Positions 1-8,386 of a stretch of 64,000 nucleotides of DNA are shown piece after piece. Position numbers and translations under genes: made by a program. Source of the DNA: Anaeromyxobacter sp. Fw109-5 (lineage in GTDB: Bacteria; Myxococcota; Myxococcia; Myxococcales; Anaeromyxobacteraceae). Position 1 is the first letter of the stretch. Every line of letters starts with the position of its first letter. The DNA lies in contig NC_009675.1 of NCBI RefSeq assembly GCF_000017505.1, positions 3,667,001-3,731,000 of the forward strand, given 5' to 3'. The notes below the pieces were generated by a model. It worked only from the letters and a program-made list of their open reading frames with translations. It searched no databases and was not told the origin of the DNA.

Positions 1-317
1 TGCTGAACGGCGACGAGCGCTGGACGGCGTTCGCGCCGGACGGCACCGCGATCCCGCAGGACCTCGGGTTCTCGACCAAGGCGGCCCTCGGCTGGGGCGT
101 GCTGTTCGAGGGGAGCTACCCCGATCGCCTCCTGTCGGCGGCGCGCGAGCTCGCCACCGAGCGAGGGCTCTACGCCGGTCGCTACGACCACGACGGCTCG
201 GTGAACCGCGCCCTGTCGCTCAACACGAACGCGATCGTCCTCGAGGCGCTCGCGTATCGCACGCGCGGTCCGTGGCTGCGGCCGGACGAGCCGGACGCGC
301 GGGAGGCCCGGCGATGA
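1..317 (+). CDS. DUF3131-like protein, C-terminal part (5' end outside window)
   Basis: This is the end of a reading frame that is already open at base 3 and stops at 315-317. The last residues (an N-T-N-A-I-V-L-E-A-L segment) match the same region of the next gene (N-T-N-G-V-I-L-E-A-I), so the two are tandem paralogues. DUF3131 proteins resemble alpha/alpha-barrel glycan-active enzymes and are usually secreted or envelope-bound. The stop overlaps the ATG of the next gene as ATGA, which implies translational coupling. The N-terminus, any signal peptide and the catalytic residues lie outside the window, so the activity cannot be judged. Confidence 0.7.
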   Translation, partial: LNGDERWTAFAPDGTAIPQDLGFSTKAALGWGVLFEGSYPDRLLSAARELATERGLYAGRYDHDGSVNRALSLNTNAIVLEALAYRTRGPWLRPDEPDAREARR

Positions 318-2362
318 GCGCCCGCGTCGCCGCCGCCGCCCTCGCCGCGGCGATCGCGCTCGCGGCGCCCGGCGCCGTCGCCGCCGAGGACGTGGAAGCT
401 CCGTCCCCCCCCCGGCCGGACGCGCCGCCGCGGGCGCCGGCCGGCGGCGATCCGCAGGGCTCGCTCCAGGATCCGGAGCTCGAGGCGGCGCGGATCGCCT
501 GGCGCTACTTCGAGCGGAACTACCAGCCCGCGACCGGGCTCGTGAACTCGGTCGAGGGCTACGCGAGCACGACGATGTGGGATCTGGGCTCGACGGTGCT
601 CGCCACGCTCGCCGCCCGCGAGCTCGGCCTGCTCGAGCCCGCCGCGTTCGACGAGCGCGTCGACACGCTGCTCTGGACCCTGGCGATGCAGCCGCTCTTC
701 CAGGGCGAGCTGCCGAACAAGGCGTACGACGCCGCCACCGGCAGGATGGCGAACTACGCGAACCAGCCCACCGCCACCGGGATCGGCTTCTCCGCCGTCG
801 ACCTCGCCCGCCTGTCGTCGGCCCTGTCCATCCTCGCGGAGCGCGCCCCGCAGCACCGCGCCGGGGTGAGGCGCGTGCTCGGGCGCTGGCGCTACTGCCG
901 CCTCCTCGGCGACGGCGAGCTGCACGGCGCCCACGTCGACGACCGCGGGAAGGTGCAGATCGTCCAGGAGGGGCGGCTCGGCTACGAGCAGTACGCGGCG
1001 GAGAGCTTCGCCCGGCTCGGCTTCGCGATGTCGCGCGCGCGCGACTTCGATCGCCACGCCGCGGACACGCCGATCCTCGGCGTGCCGGTCCGCCGCGACA
1101 CCCGGGACCGGCACCGCTTCGGGGCCGTGGACGCGCTCGTCACGGATCCCTGGGTCCTCGGCGCGTTCGAGCTCGGGCGCGACGGCGAGCGGGGCGAGCT
1201 GCTGCGGCGGGTGTTCGAGGTGCAGAAGCGGCGATGGGAGCAGACCGGGATCCCGACCGCGGCCGGCGAGGACCACGTCGACGAGGCGCCGTGGTTCGTG
1301 TACGGCGCCATCTGGGCGGACGGCGTGCCCTGGAACGTCGTCACGACGGAGGGGGCGGACGCCACGCGGTTCCGTGCGCTCTCGACGAAGGCGGCGTTCG
1401 CGCTCGCGACGCTCTTCCCGGAGGATCCGTACGCGCGGGTGCTCCGCCGCGCCATCGCGAGGGCGCGCGATCCGGACCGCGGCTGGTACGCGGGGATCTA
1501 CGAGCGCGGCGGCCTGAACGAGTCGCTCAACGCCAACACGAACGGCGTCATCCTGGAGGCGATCCTGTACGCGCGCGCCGGCCTGCTCCGCGCCCCGCCG
1601 GGCCGCGCCCCCGTGGCGGCCCGCCGGGGCGGGGTCACCGTCCCCGCCGCGTTCCCGGTCGTCCCCGGCGCGTGCTACCCCGGGACGCCGGAGGCCGCGC
1701 GCGCGGAGGCGACGCCGATCACGCCCGGCGGCGCGGGGCAGCCCGCGGCGCGACGTGCCCGGCTGTACGCGCACCCGCTCACGTTCACCGCGTTCGCCAA
1801 CTACCGCGGCGTCGATCGCGCCGGAGCGGGCGCGGTCGCGACGCTCTGGCCCTGGCGCGCCTCGTTCTTGCGCGTCGGGGCGGAGGCCACGCCGTACTCG
1901 CCCGGAGGCCGGGTGCGCATGCTGTGGGGGATCGGCTGGGACGACTGGCGCGCTCGGACGCCGTACCTGCGCCTCGAGAACTGGGGGCCCATCCGGCCGG
2001 GGGACGGGCTCGCGATGGACGTCGCCGAGCTCAACTTCGGCTATCGCGGGCCGCGGCTCTGCGGCGGCGCCCTCTGCCTCTCCCCGCTCCTCGGCGGCAC
2101 CGTGCCGTTCTCCGGGGGTCCCTACGTGAGCGCACGCGCGACGCTCACCATCGCGGGGACGTGGTTCGCGATGGGCGGCATCGGCTGGACCGTGCCGCAG
2201 GTGTTCGAGGGGCCGGCCGGCACGCCCCGCTGGCGCATCGTGTACGGGTTCGGCCGGTGGGACTGGCGGCCGGGGACCCTCTACGTCACGTACCACGACT
2301 GGGGCCCGACCAGCCGGTCCCACAACGGCGTGCTCGCCGTCGGCGTGAACCTCGCGTTCTAG
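314..2362 (+). CDS. Secreted DUF3131 protein with C-terminal beta-rich domain
   Basis: The 682-residue product starts at the ATG that overlaps the previous stop. The start gives a clean signal peptide (MSARVAAAALAAAIALAAPG, cut after the AVAA region). A Pro-rich linker is followed by a DUF3131-like domain (about residues 60-430) that resembles the previous gene. The last 200 residues are rich in aromatic and Gly beta-strands and end in L-A-F, as outer-membrane or surface beta domains often do. A run of nine C at 405-413 lies inside the linker codons and could slip. An envelope glycan enzyme is an inference from DUF3131 and from the GH16 gene 18 bases downstream. The exact substrate is unknown. 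Confidence 0.75.
   Translation: MSARVAAAALAAAIALAAPGAVAAEDVEAPSPPRPDAPPRAPAGGDPQGSLQDPELEAARIAWRYFERNYQPATGLVNSVEGYASTTMWDLGSTVLATLAARELGLLEPAAFDERVDTLLWTLAMQPLFQGELPNKAYDAATGRMANYANQPTATGIGFSAVDLARLSSALSILAERAPQHRAGVRRVLGRWRYCRLLGDGELHGAHVDDRGKVQIVQEGRLGYEQYAAESFARLGFAMSRARDFDRHAADTPILGVPVRRDTRDRHRFGAVDALVTDPWVLGAFELGRDGERGELLRRVFEVQKRRWEQTGIPTAAGEDHVDEAPWFVYGAIWADGVPWNVVTTEGADATRFRALSTKAAFALATLFPEDPYARVLRRAIARARDPDRGWYAGIYERGGLNESLNANTNGVILEAILYARAGLLRAPPGRAPVAARRGGVTVPAAFPVVPGACYPGTPEAARAEATPITPGGAGQPAARRARLYAHPLTFTAFANYRGVDRAGAGAVATLWPWRASFLRVGAEATPYSPGGRVRMLWGIGWDDWRARTPYLRLENWGPIRPGDGLAMDVAELNFGYRGPRLCGGALCLSPLLGGTVPFSGGPYVSARATLTIAGTWFAMGGIGWTVPQVFEGPAGTPRWRIVYGFGRWDWRPGTLYVTYHDWGPTSRSHNGVLAVGVNLAF
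405..413 (+). repeat. Poly-C tract (9 C) inside a coding region
   Basis: Nine consecutive C bases lie just after the signal-peptide codons of the DUF3131 gene. A one-base slip would frameshift the whole mature protein. Two longer C runs in this window (23650-23660 and 54318-54329) are intergenic. Confidence 0.8.
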
Positions 2363-2380
2363 GAACCACGGGAGGAAGGC

Positions 2381-3256
2381 GTGAACCGTTCCGCGTGGAC
2401 GAGGGCGATGCTGCTGGCCGCGGCGGTGGTCGCGCCGTGCTGCGGCCTCACGCCGCCGCCCGAGCCGTCGGCGGAGCAGCCTGCGGCGCCTCCGGAGGAG
2501 GTCCCCGGGGACACGAACCCCGCCGCGCTGCCCCCGCCCGGCTACCAGCTCGTGTGGCAGGACGACTTCGACGGCGAGGCGCTCGGGCCGGACTGGACCG
2601 CCCTCTCCGCTCCACGCCTCGACGCGATCGCGACGCCCGAGGCCGTCGAGGTGCACGGCGGCCTCCTCACGCTGACGACCTTCACCGACACCTCCGGACG
2701 GCACCACACCGGCTTCATCGGCACGCAGGGGACGGTCGAGGTGACCTACGGGTACTTCGAGGCGCGGATCCGCTTCAACGACTCGCCGGGCGGGTGGTGC
2801 GCGTTCTGGATCGACTCGCCGACGAACGGAGACCCGATGGGCGACCCCGGCGCCGCGGGCGTGGAGATCGACGTCGTCGAGCACCGCGCCACCGACCAGG
2901 ACGGCTGGTTGGCGCTGCGCGACATGTCGGCGATGAACCTGAACTGGGATCGCACCGCCTCGTCGCGCCAGAACGTCCAGAAGATCGTGGCGCTGCCCGG
3001 CAACGCGCCGATCCAGGGAGCGTGGCACGTCTTCGGCGTGCTGTGGACGGACGCGGGCTACACGTTCTACATCGACGACCTGCCGGTCTGGACCACGGCC
3101 GCGGCGATCTCGCACCGCAGCGAGTACCTGCAGCTCACCTGCGAGGTGGCGAGCGCGAGCTGGGCCGGGTACGTGCCGGCCGGCGGCTACGGCTCCCGCG
3201 AGACGAGCACGACGAGGATGGAGGTGGACTGGGTCCGGGTCTGGCAGGCGCGGTGA
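2381..3256 (+). CDS. Glycoside hydrolase family 16 (beta-glucanase type), exported
   Basis: The 291-residue protein should cleave beta-1,3 or beta-1,3/1,4 glucan-type polymers outside the cytoplasm. The GTG start is chosen for the GGAGGAAG site just before it. An N-terminal hydrophobic segment ends in A-P-C-C around residue 20, so it is either a non-canonical lipoprotein or a cleaved signal. A Pro-rich linker runs to about residue 55 and the GH16 jelly-roll follows. The family signature E-I-D-V-V-E is intact at residues 162-167, giving nucleophile E162, helper D164 and acid/base E167. The flanking strands (Y-G-Y-F-E-A-R and the final V-D-W-V-R-V-W) are typical of the fold. It follows the DUF3131 pair by 18 bases and converges on the DksA-like gene. 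Confidence 0.92.
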   Translation: MNRSAWTRAMLLAAAVVAPCCGLTPPPEPSAEQPAAPPEEVPGDTNPAALPPPGYQLVWQDDFDGEALGPDWTALSAPRLDAIATPEAVEVHGGLLTLTTFTDTSGRHHTGFIGTQGTVEVTYGYFEARIRFNDSPGGWCAFWIDSPTNGDPMGDPGAAGVEIDVVEHRATDQDGWLALRDMSAMNLNWDRTASSRQNVQKIVALPGNAPIQGAWHVFGVLWTDAGYTFYIDDLPVWTTAAAISHRSEYLQLTCEVASASWAGYVPAGGYGSRETSTTRMEVDWVRVWQAR

Positions 3257-3271
3257 ACGGCGTACCAGCCG

Positions 3272-3613
3272 TCACTCGTCCACGCCCTGGCGCGCCCACG
3301 GCACCGCCCGCAGGCGCTCGTAAGGGATGGGATCGCCGGTCGTCTCGCTGAGGCCGTACGTGCCCGCGGCGAGCTTCGCGAGCGCGTGCTCGACCTCGAC
3401 GAGGAGCGCGCGCTCGCGCGCGGCGACGTCCAGCTGGCGGCTCGCGTCCGTCTCGCGCTGCGCCAGCTCCTCGAGCTCGCGCGTCTGATCCGGCGCCGGC
3501 GCCGTGTCCGCCGGCGCCCGGAGCACCTGCTGGATCCGCCTTCGCTCGTCTTCGAGCTTCTTTCGAAGCTCCTCGCGCTGCGTATCGGTGAGCGGAGATT
3601 GGGCGTTGGCCAC
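3272..3613 (-). CDS. DksA/TraR-like protein lacking zinc-finger cysteines
   Basis: The 113-residue protein begins at a GTG preceded by GGGAGG. It has the DksA/TraR plan: a charged N-terminal coiled coil (about 8-80) and a C-terminal segment G-T-Y-G-L-S-E-T-T-G-D-P-I-P. In zinc-containing members the same place reads C-x-x-C. Here S89 and T92 replace both cysteines and no second Cys pair follows, so the protein cannot bind zinc. Cys-poor DksA variants are known in other bacteria and can act when zinc is low. The end Y-E-R-L-R-A-V-P-W-A is the usual family ending. It is divergent from the GuaB1-like gene and would be expected to act on RNA polymerase through the secondary channel. Confidence 0.85.
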   Translation of the reverse strand: MANAQSPLTDTQREELRKKLEDERRRIQQVLRAPADTAPAPDQTRELEELAQRETDASRQLDVAARERALLVEVEHALAKLAAGTYGLSETTGDPIPYERLRAVPWARQGVDE

Positions 3614-3877
3614 GATCGCTGCCTCCCTGGCGGAGCGGGTGCGCGGAGCGCTCCCGCGGGACGTACGATCGGACGTGTAACGTCTCGGCTCACGTTCGCT
3701 CGAGGCGCGGCTGGGTGCGCGCTCTCCTTGGTTCCCCCGCGGGGGCGCGGGCGGGCCGATGCCCGCCCCCTCCGAGCGAGCGGCGTGCCGATCCGCCGCA
3801 GGGCGCCCAGGCGGGCCGGGTCGAGGACCGCTGCGCAAAAAGTTCCCTCGCGGACCCGTCTGGCTTATCGCGTCCGC
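3614..3877. promoter_or_regulatory. Divergent intergenic region between DksA-like gene and guaB1-like gene
   Basis: This 264-base gap separates two divergent genes and must hold both promoters. An A-rich patch (GCGCAAAAAGTT) lies about 35-45 bases upstream of the plus-strand ATG. I cannot assign boxes with confidence. Confidence 0.4.
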
Positions 3878-5314
3878 ATGCGCTTCCTCCATCCCGAGCA
3901 CGACGAGACGCTCGAGCTCTCCCTCGACGACGTCTTCCTCGTCCCCGGCTACTTCGACGGCAGCTCCCGGCTCGACGTGAACCTGCGCCCGGTGGACTTC
4001 GCGGGGGGCGCGCACCCCATCGTGTCCGCGAACATGAACGCGGTCACCGGCAAGCGGATGGCGGAGACCGTGGCGCGCCTCGGAGGCCTCGGGGTCCTGC
4101 CGCAGGACATGGACCTCGAGACGGCGGCGCGGATCATCGCGCAGATCAAGTCGGCGGACCCGCGCTACGACACGCCGCTCTCGGTCTCGCCGCGGGCCAC
4201 CTTGCGCGACGTGCTCGGCATCATCCACAAGCGCGCGCACGACATGGTCGTCGTGGTGGACGACGAGCGCCGCCCGGTGGGCATCGTCACGCACGCGGAC
4301 CTGCGCGACCGGGATCAGTACTCGCCCGTCGGGTCCTTCATGTCGTCCCGCCTCGTCACCGTCCCCGTGGGCACGCCGAACCGTGACGCGTTCCTGCGCA
4401 TGGACGATCACCGCGTCAAGGCCGCGCCCGTCGTGGACGCGGCGGGCCGGCTCGTGGGCGTGCTGACCCGCGACGACGCGGTGCGCCTCGAGCTCGTCGA
4501 GCCTTCGCTCGACGCGCGCGGGAAGCTCATGGTGGCGGCGGCCGTCGGGATCTCCTCGACCGCAGGCGCCACCGCCGCGCGCCTCGCGGAGCTGGCCGTC
4601 TCGGCCATCGTGCTCGACACCGCGCACGGGCACCAGCGCCGCATGCTCGAGGCGATCCGGGACGTGCGGCGCGCCATCGGCCCCGAGCGGCCGCTCGTGG
4701 CGGGGAACGTCTGCACGGCGGAGGGCACCCGCGCCCTCCTCGACGCGGGCGCCGACGTCGTGAAGGTGAACGTGGGCCCGGGCGCCATGTGCACGACGCG
4801 CATGCAGACGGGCGCCGGCCGGCCCACCTTCTCGTCGGTGCTGGCGTGCGCGCGCGAGGCGCACCGGCGCGGCCGGCACGTCTGGGCGGACGGTGGAGTG
4901 CGCGAGCCGCGCGACGTGGCCCTCTACCTCGCGGCGGGCGCGTCGCGCGTCATGATCGGCACCCTGCTGTCCGGGACGTACGAGAGCCCCGGCGACGTGA
5001 AGGAGGACCGCGAGGGCCGCAAGTACAAGGAGAACTACGGGATGGCCAGCGCGCGCGCCGTGAGCGATCGCGCGGCCGGCCTCGACGCGTTCGAGCGGGC
5101 CAAGAAGGGCTTCTTCCGGGAGGGGATCTCCACGTCGCGGATCTACATCCGCGAGGGCCGCGAGAGCGTCGGAGACATCCTCGTGGACGTGATCAGCGGC
5201 GTGCAGTCGGCGTTCACGTACGTCGGCGCGACCACGCTGCCCGAGTTCCACGAGAAGGCGGTGGTGGGGGTGCAGAGCCCCGGTGGCTACACGGAGGGCA
5301 AGCCGCGCGGGTAG
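3878..5314 (+). CDS. guaB1: GuaB1-type IMP dehydrogenase/GMP reductase family protein
   Basis: The 478-residue TIM-barrel enzyme has an internal CBS pair (about 98-210). The catalytic loop G-P-G-A-M-C-T-T-R carries the nucleophile C305, and S-A-N-M-N at 50-54 and D-T-A-H-G-H at 247-252 are further family signatures. Length and loop fit the GuaB1 group, whose mycobacterial member has been shown to be a GMP reductase, better than canonical IMP dehydrogenase (G-S-I-C-T-T-R). The likely role is therefore GMP to IMP conversion with CBS-domain allosteric control, balancing adenine and guanine pools. This is inferred from the family and not from an active-site difference I can prove. The gene is divergent from the DksA-like gene, so the two may share stringent-response-related control. 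Confidence 0.85.
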   Translation: MRFLHPEHDETLELSLDDVFLVPGYFDGSSRLDVNLRPVDFAGGAHPIVSANMNAVTGKRMAETVARLGGLGVLPQDMDLETAARIIAQIKSADPRYDTPLSVSPRATLRDVLGIIHKRAHDMVVVVDDERRPVGIVTHADLRDRDQYSPVGSFMSSRLVTVPVGTPNRDAFLRMDDHRVKAAPVVDAAGRLVGVLTRDDAVRLELVEPSLDARGKLMVAAAVGISSTAGATAARLAELAVSAIVLDTAHGHQRRMLEAIRDVRRAIGPERPLVAGNVCTAEGTRALLDAGADVVKVNVGPGAMCTTRMQTGAGRPTFSSVLACAREAHRRGRHVWADGGVREPRDVALYLAAGASRVMIGTLLSGTYESPGDVKEDREGRKYKENYGMASARAVSDRAAGLDAFERAKKGFFREGISTSRIYIREGRESVGDILVDVISGVQSAFTYVGATTLPEFHEKAVVGVQSPGGYTEGKPRG

Positions 5315-5385
5315 CCCTCGGCGGCGCTCCCCGGAGGCCTGCGCGCGAGCGAGCGGCGGCGCCTCCGGGTCCGCATGCTTGGCCC

Positions 5386-6546
5386 ATGACGGGCGGCGCG
5401 ATCCGTATCGGCGGCGTGCGGGGCATCCCCATCCGCATCCACGTGAGCTTCCTCGTCGTGCTCCCGTTTCTCGCGCTCGGGTTCGGGCGCATGTTCGGAG
5501 AGGCGACCCGGATCGCGGGGATCCCTCCCGAGCGGCTCCACGGCTCGCCGTTCCTGTGGGGGCTCGGGATCGCGCTGGCGCTGTTCCTCTCCGTCCTGGT
5601 CCACGAGCTCGCGCACTCGCTGTACGCGCTGCGGGCGGGGGGCCGCGTCCAGGCCATCACGCTGCTCATGATCGGCGGCGTGTCGCAGATCTCCGAGCCT
5701 CCGAAGACCGGGCGCGGCGAGGCGGTGATGGCGTTCGTGGGCCCGCTCGCGAGCCTCGTGCTCGGCGGGCTGTTCTACGTCGTCCACCGCGCGATGGCGG
5801 GCACCGCGCTCTTCGACCTGAGGTTCGCCGTCTTCCACCTCGCCTACCTCAACGTCGTCCTCGGGCTGTTCAACCTGCTGCCGGCCTTCCCGATGGACGG
5901 CGGTCGGGTCCTGCGGGGACTCCTCGCCGAGCGCGTCGGGCTGCTGCGGGCGACGCGCACCGCGGCGGCCGCCGGCAAGGGGTTCGCGGTGCTGTTCGCG
6001 ATCTACGCCGTCGTCTCGGCGAACCTGGTGCTCATGGCGGTGGCCTTCTTCGTCTACCTCGGCGCGGAGGCCGAGAGCCGGAGCGTGCTCGTGAAGGCCC
6101 TCCTCGGCCACATCCGCGTCCGGGACCTGCTGCGCTCGCGGCCGCCCTTGATCGACCTCTCGGTCTCCGTCTACGACGTCGGCGAGCGGATGCTCCGCGA
6201 GCGCTGCGTGGCCTTCCCCGTCGGCGACGGCGGGCGGGTGGCCGGCGTGGTCGGGCTGGCGGACGTCCAGCGCGTCCCGCGCGGCGAGCGCGGGCGCGTC
6301 AGCGTCGGGGACATCGCACGCCGCATCGACCCGGTCGACGCCGACGACGAGGCGTCCAAGGCGCTCCGCGTCCTGGCGGAGACTCGCGCCCCCGCGGTGC
6401 CGGTGCTGGAGAGCGGCGTCCTCGTGGGCCTCCTCTCCAGCGGGGACGTCGCGCGCGCCCTCCAGCTCGGCGAGCTGGAGGCGACGCAGCACCCCGCGCA
6501 GCCCGTGCGGCGGGCGGCGCGTCCCAACCTGGAGCAGCACGCGTGA
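5386..6546 (+). CDS. Site-2 protease family (M50) membrane metalloprotease with CBS domains
   Basis: The 386-residue membrane protein has the zinc motif H-E-L-A-H at 73-77 inside a hydrophobic helix and the second active-site motif F-P-M-D-G-G-R at 168-174 (ligand D171). About six membrane helices span 15-235. Two CBS domains fill the C-terminus (about 240-370) and probably sense adenine nucleotides. It belongs to the SpoIVFB-like bacterial group of intramembrane proteases. Substrates of such stand-alone members are generally unknown; release of a membrane-tethered regulator is the usual role. It sits 71 bases after guaB1 and 60 before the pirin gene. Confidence 0.92.
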   Translation: MTGGAIRIGGVRGIPIRIHVSFLVVLPFLALGFGRMFGEATRIAGIPPERLHGSPFLWGLGIALALFLSVLVHELAHSLYALRAGGRVQAITLLMIGGVSQISEPPKTGRGEAVMAFVGPLASLVLGGLFYVVHRAMAGTALFDLRFAVFHLAYLNVVLGLFNLLPAFPMDGGRVLRGLLAERVGLLRATRTAAAAGKGFAVLFAIYAVVSANLVLMAVAFFVYLGAEAESRSVLVKALLGHIRVRDLLRSRPPLIDLSVSVYDVGERMLRERCVAFPVGDGGRVAGVVGLADVQRVPRGERGRVSVGDIARRIDPVDADDEASKALRVLAETRAPAVPVLESGVLVGLLSSGDVARALQLGELEATQHPAQPVRRAARPNLEQHA

Positions 6547-6606
6547 GGCGCAGGCGGGTTGCGCCGCCGCCGCCGCCCGTTACCTCATTCGCCGGAGGGA
6601 GCGGCG

Positions 6607-7446
6607 ATGACGGAGCGGAGAGTCCTCGAGGTGATCACCCCGGTCGTCGCGAGCGACGGCGCGGGCGTGCGGCTGAAGCGCAGCATCGCGACGGAGCGCC
6701 TCGATCACCTCGATCCCTTCTTCCTGTTCGACCACTTCGGGTCGGAGAACGCCGACGACTACGTCGCCGGCTTCCCGCTCCACCCGCACCGCGGCATCGA
6801 GACGATCACGTACATGCTCGACGGGAGCGTCGCCCACCGCGACAGCATCGGGAACTCCGGCGTCGTCGGCCCGGGCGACGTGCAGTGGATGACGGCGGGG
6901 AGCGGCATCCTCCACGAGGAGATGCCGAAGATGGGCCCGCGCCGCCTCGACGGCTTCCAGATCTGGGTGAACCTCCCCCGCGAGCTCAAGATGACGAGGC
7001 CCCGCTACCAGGACGTGCCGGCCGCGCGGATCCCGGAGGTCGTGCGGCCGGACGGGGCCCGCGTCCGCGTGGTGGCGGGGCACGTGGACGGGGTGGACGG
7101 GGCGGTGAAGGAGATCTTCGCGGGCCCGACCTACCTCGACGTCTCCCTGCCGGCGGACGGGAGCTTCGAGCACCCGGTGCCGCGCGGGCACACGGCGCTC
7201 GTGTACGTGTTCCAGGGCGAGGTGACCGCGGGCGGGAAGGCCGTCGGGGCGCCTCGCCTCGCGATCCTGGGCGACGGCGACGTCGTGCGTCTCCGCGCGA
7301 GCGGCGGGCCGGCCCGGTTCCTGCTCCTGTCAGCGCAGCCCCTCGAGGAGCCCGCGGTGCGCTGGGGGCCGTTCGTGATGAACACGCAGGAAGAGATCCG
7401 GCAGGCGCTGCAGGAGCTCCGTGACGGCACGTTCATCAAGGCCTGA
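6607..7446 (+). CDS. Pirin family protein (bicupin)
   Basis: The 279-residue protein starts at an ATG with a GGAGGGAGCGG site. The N-terminal cupin holds the four metal ligands of pirins: H59 and H61 in H-P-H-R-G, and H103 and E105 in G-I-L-H-E-E. A second, pirin_C cupin occupies about 165-279. Bacterial pirins bind Fe and act as quercetinase-like dioxygenases or as redox-linked modulators of partner enzymes. The sequence does not say which. A strong hairpin lies 42 bases after the stop. Confidence 0.93.
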   Translation: MTERRVLEVITPVVASDGAGVRLKRSIATERLDHLDPFFLFDHFGSENADDYVAGFPLHPHRGIETITYMLDGSVAHRDSIGNSGVVGPGDVQWMTAGSGILHEEMPKMGPRRLDGFQIWVNLPRELKMTRPRYQDVPAARIPEVVRPDGARVRVVAGHVDGVDGAVKEIFAGPTYLDVSLPADGSFEHPVPRGHTALVYVFQGEVTAGGKAVGAPRLAILGDGDVVRLRASGGPARFLLLSAQPLEEPAVRWGPFVMNTQEEIRQALQELRDGTFIKA

Positions 7447-7488
7447 GCGCCGGCGAGGGCGGTGACCGGCGGGCGGGGCGACGCGTGC

Positions 7489-7531
7489 GCGCCAGCGGAC
7501 CGCCGCGGGCGTGGCGGCGGTCCGCTGGCGC
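7489..7531. terminator. Perfect 18-bp inverted repeat, probable terminator
   Basis: The arms 7489-7506 and 7514-7531 are exact reverse complements separated by 7 bases (GGGCGTG). The stem is almost all GC and has no U-tract after it. It stands downstream of the pirin gene and before a separate transcription unit, so a factor-assisted or hairpin-only terminator is the simplest reading. Confidence 0.6.
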
Positions 7532-7672
7532 CAGAGGCTCACTCCACGAAGCGCCCCGCCGTATACTCGCCCGTCCGGGAACTGACGTCCGGGCCCGTGC
7601 GTTCATGCACGGACGCCGGCGTGCGGCGGCGGAGCCGGTGCCGGCGGCCAGCCAGGCGAGGACCTCGAGACG

Positions 7673-8227
7673 ATGGTGACGACGGATCGATTCGCGGACA
7701 CGCGCGGGGCCGGGAAGGCCGCAGCCGCCTGGGGCCTCATCGGCGTGACCGCGCTCCTCCTGAACGCCGTGGTCCGGCTCACGCCGGTGGCGGTCCAGGG
7801 GTTCGCGGCCTACCGCCTGGAAGCCTGGCAGTGGGCGCTCGCCGCGGGGAACGTGGCCTTCATGGGGTACTTCGAGGGTTATCGCGGCTTCCAGCAGGGC
7901 TTCGCGCCCCGCGTGGTGGCGCGGGCGCTGCACCTCGCCCGCCATCCTCGCCCGCTGCACGTGGCGCTCGCGCCGCTCTTCTGCATGGGCCTCTTCCACG
8001 CGTCTCGCCGGCGTCTCGTCACGAGCTGGACGCTCCTCCTGTCGATCGTCGGGATCGTGCTCGCGGTGCGTACCATCGCGCAACCCTACCGCGGCATCGT
8101 GGACGCGGGCGTGGTCGTCGGGCTGGGCTGGGGGCTCGCCGCGCTGGCCGCGTCCGCCTGGCGCGCGATGGCCGGCGACCCACCGCGCGTCTCGCCCGAG
8201 CTCCCGGTCTCGACGCCTTCGCGCTGA
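7673..8227 (+). CDS. Small multi-pass membrane protein of unknown function
   Basis: The 184-residue protein has about four to five predicted membrane helices (roughly 18-40, 52-68, 95-110, 117-135 and 140-160), a hydrophilic head and a Pro/Ser tail. A conserved-looking cytoplasmic or loop segment contains Y-F-E-G-Y-R-G-F-Q-Q-G. I do not recognise the family. It stands alone between a hairpin and the exonuclease gene, and third-position GC bias supports it as a real gene. Confidence 0.7.
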   Translation: MVTTDRFADTRGAGKAAAAWGLIGVTALLLNAVVRLTPVAVQGFAAYRLEAWQWALAAGNVAFMGYFEGYRGFQQGFAPRVVARALHLARHPRPLHVALAPLFCMGLFHASRRRLVTSWTLLLSIVGIVLAVRTIAQPYRGIVDAGVVVGLGWGLAALAASAWRAMAGDPPRVSPELPVSTPSR

Positions 8228-8386
8228 GCCCCCGCCGCGCTCGCGCCCACCCACCCGTCGCCCGGCAGCCCCCACGCATCCCCGCCGGCAGGCGCCACGT
8301 GGTGCTTGACGGGCGCGCATCGCAGAGCCATCGAACCAGCGGCCGGAGCTCGCCTGCGCTTCCGTTCGCCGCCATGGGACTCGCTC

